Positions 4,818-5,593 of a DNA stretch of 5,593 bases are shown here, piece by piece. This DNA is from Lachnospiraceae bacterium (GTDB lineage: Bacteria; Bacillota; Clostridia; Lachnospirales; Lachnospiraceae). The position numbers and the translations under genes are program-made. How positions within the stretch are numbered: the first letter of the stretch is position 1; each line of letters opens with the position of its first letter. The DNA lies in contig CAADTT010000148.1 in the NCBI GenBank assembly GCA_900752065.1, positions 1 to 5,593 on the forward strand, read 5' to 3'. The notes under the pieces are model-generated. The model was given only the letters and a program-made list of their open reading frames with translations, was not told the DNA's origin and ran no database searches.

Positions 4818-5316
4818 AAAATTTTCTAAACCAGCTCCGCTTTCCTCCCGGCTCCGGCTCCCGGCCCTGCTGATCCGCTCCGCTCTCCCCGGAAAGAAGC
4901 TGCTGCTTCATTGTTCCCGCGTGGAGTGCCTGGGCCGCTACCGCTGTCTGCTGGGCGGCAAGCAACGCCGAACTGACCTCCGCCAGCCTTGCGTTCAGTT
5001 CTTCGATCTGCTGATCCTTCACGGAGAGCTGCCCCTGCAGCGTGTCAATGGTGGCCTGTAAAACTGCCACCATACCAGCCTCCTGTGACTGCTCCGGCAC
5101 TGCTCCAATGGAGCGCTCCGTATGCGCTCCATTGGAGCAGTCATTTTGCAAAAAGTCTTGTTTTATCAGCGTTTCAGCCTGCTCCGATAGATACAAGACC
5201 CCCTGTACCGTATGCGCATACGGAGCGCAAGCCGTATACAGCTTTCCTTTATACCGCTTATAAACCGCCTGCTTCGATACGCCTATCTCGTCGGCTATCT
5301 GCCGGATGGTTTTCAT
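4804..5316 (-). CDS. DUF536-like plasmid protein: helix-turn-helix plus coiled coil
   Basis: A 170-residue protein. The N-terminus MKTIRQIADEIGVSKQAVYK is a clear helix-turn-helix; residues about 84-135 form a coiled coil with the IDTLQGQL-KDQQIEEL pattern; the tail about 158-170 is basic and aromatic (KRSWFRKFF). This order matches plasmid-borne DUF536-type proteins of Firmicutes, often found near replication genes, with a presumed role in replication control or partition that is not established. The ATG at 5316 overlaps the TGA of the upstream gene (ATGA), so translational coupling likely drives it and I prefer it to an upstream in-frame codon at 5343. Residues about 30-72, between the two domains, are encoded by a cluster of perfect palindromes, unusual for coding DNA. 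The lipoprotein promoter lies in its last codons. Confidence 0.7.
   Translation of the reverse strand: MKTIRQIADEIGVSKQAVYKRYKGKLYTACAPYAHTVQGVLYLSEQAETLIKQDFLQNDCSNGAHTERSIGAVPEQSQEAGMVAVLQATIDTLQGQLSVKDQQIEELNARLAEVSSALLAAQQTAVAAQALHAGTMKQQLLSGESGADQQGREPEPGGKRSWFRKFFENR
5099..5141. repeat. Perfect 18-bp inverted repeat inside the helix-turn-helix gene
   Basis: The arms 5099-5116 and 5124-5141 are exact reverse complements with a 7-base loop (TCCGTAT). Each arm is itself built around a palindrome: GCTCCAATGGAGC at 5102-5114 and GCTCCATTGGAGC at 5126-5138. It encodes about residues 59-72 of the protein, between the DNA-binding and coiled-coil parts. Confidence 0.8.
5208..5223. repeat. Perfect 16-bp palindrome CCGTATGCGCATACGG
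   Basis: The palindrome has no spacer. Its right half is part of a 15-base sequence (GCGCATACGGAGCGC, 5214-5228) that recurs inverted at 5113-5127, overlapping the loop of the 18-bp repeat. CCGTAT or its complement occurs four times between 5118 and 5237, so the sites look like members of one repeated binding motif. Confidence 0.75.
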
Positions 5317-5561
5317 ACCTTCACAAACAGGCCAATGGGACACACACCCTTAAATCCCGGCGTGGATATGTACCAGCAGCCGGGGCCTTCCAGCTCCCAG
5401 GCCACCTCCAGGGTAATGTCATGCCACCCATCGGGGAACAAGGCAGTAAACCCCTGCCCGGCGTGTACGCCTTCCCCCTCTAAGAGCAGACGGGGGTGCG
5501 GATCATCGTCTTCTGGATTGGGGAGCTGCAGCGGTGCGATCCTCTCTTTACCCCAGCTCAT
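5313..5561 (-). CDS. Small hypothetical protein, possibly DUF5348-like
   Basis: An 82-residue soluble protein with no signal peptide or membrane segment. Its second half (HAGQGFTALFPDGWHDITLE, then a CWYISTPG and a PIGLFVKV ending) has the Gly-Trp and W-Y-x-x spacing that I associate with small DUF5348 proteins of Firmicutes mobile elements; the match is loose and from memory. The N-terminal third is Pro/Asp-rich and probably flexible. I chose the ATG at 5561 because AAAGGAAGG lies about 7 bases before it; an upstream in-frame TTG at 5582 has no such site. Its TGA overlaps the ATG of the helix-turn-helix gene, so the two are probably translated in coupling. The function is unknown. Confidence 0.6.
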   Translation of the reverse strand: MSWGKERIAPLQLPNPEDDDPHPRLLLEGEGVHAGQGFTALFPDGWHDITLEVAWELEGPGCWYISTPGFKGVCPIGLFVKV

Positions 5562-5567
5562 AACCGG

Positions 5568-5577
5568 CCCTTCCTTT
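5568..5577 (-). promoter_or_regulatory. Ribosome binding site of the small hypothetical gene
   Basis: The minus strand reads AAAGGAAGGG across these bases, ending 6 bases before the ATG at 5561. It favours this start over the TTG at 5582. The last bases of the window (5582-5593) may hold the end of a further upstream gene, but too little is present to call it. Confidence 0.65.
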
Positions 5578-5593
5578 CTCAATCGTCATAGTG

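Noticed and set aside
5099..5228. CRISPR array
   Set aside because: The repeats are palindromic, in opposite orientations and without regular spacers, and they lie inside a coding frame.
4989..5483. 164-codon plus-strand open frame
   Set aside because: It is antisense to two genes that have ribosome binding sites, a coupled overlap and recognisable domains; the frame has low-complexity Pro/Ala content.

Overview
The window looks like part of a mobilizable genetic element (plasmid or integrated mobilizable element) from a gut-type low-GC Gram-positive, probably Clostridia (Lachnospiraceae or Ruminococcaceae-like). The reasons are AGGAGG-type ribosome binding sites before nearly every gene, a MOBV-type relaxase, a plasmid-type helix-turn-helix/coiled-coil protein, a Gram-positive style lipoprotein signal, and moderately GC-rich backbone genes around one clearly AT-richer gene. 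The assignment is inference from protein style; no rRNA or chromosomal marker is present.

Every supported gene lies on the minus strand, so the genetic order runs from the right edge to the left. At the right are a small protein distantly like DUF5348 (5313-5561) and, overlapping it by ATGA, a DUF536-like helix-turn-helix plus coiled-coil protein (4804-5316) whose middle carries striking perfect palindromes. Next comes an AT-rich lipoprotein gene (3747-4751) with its own promoter, which I read as cargo. A gene-free, GC-rich segment full of nested inverted repeats (3482-3746) follows and is the best candidate for the origin of transfer. It leads into the relaxase gene (2166-3467). A second structured intergenic region (1778-2165) holds a terminator-like hairpin, an embedded promoter and a long leader, and precedes an archaeo-eukaryotic-type primase/replication protein (269-1777). 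After another 157-base gap with short repeats, a RelB/DinJ-type antitoxin gene begins at base 44 and runs off the left edge.

Together the genes give an element biology: processing and transfer (relaxase and oriT candidate), replication (primase-like protein and possibly the DUF536-like protein), maintenance (the antitoxin, with its toxin presumably just outside the window), and a surface lipoprotein as passenger. No integrase, resolvase, insertion sequence, CRISPR array, tRNA or rRNA is visible. The most notable features are in DNA structure rather than new protein domains: a 28-bp dyad on the antitoxin promoter, a structured primase leader sharing an octamer with the relaxase upstream region, the multi-hairpin oriT candidate, and the intragenic palindrome cluster at 5099-5228.
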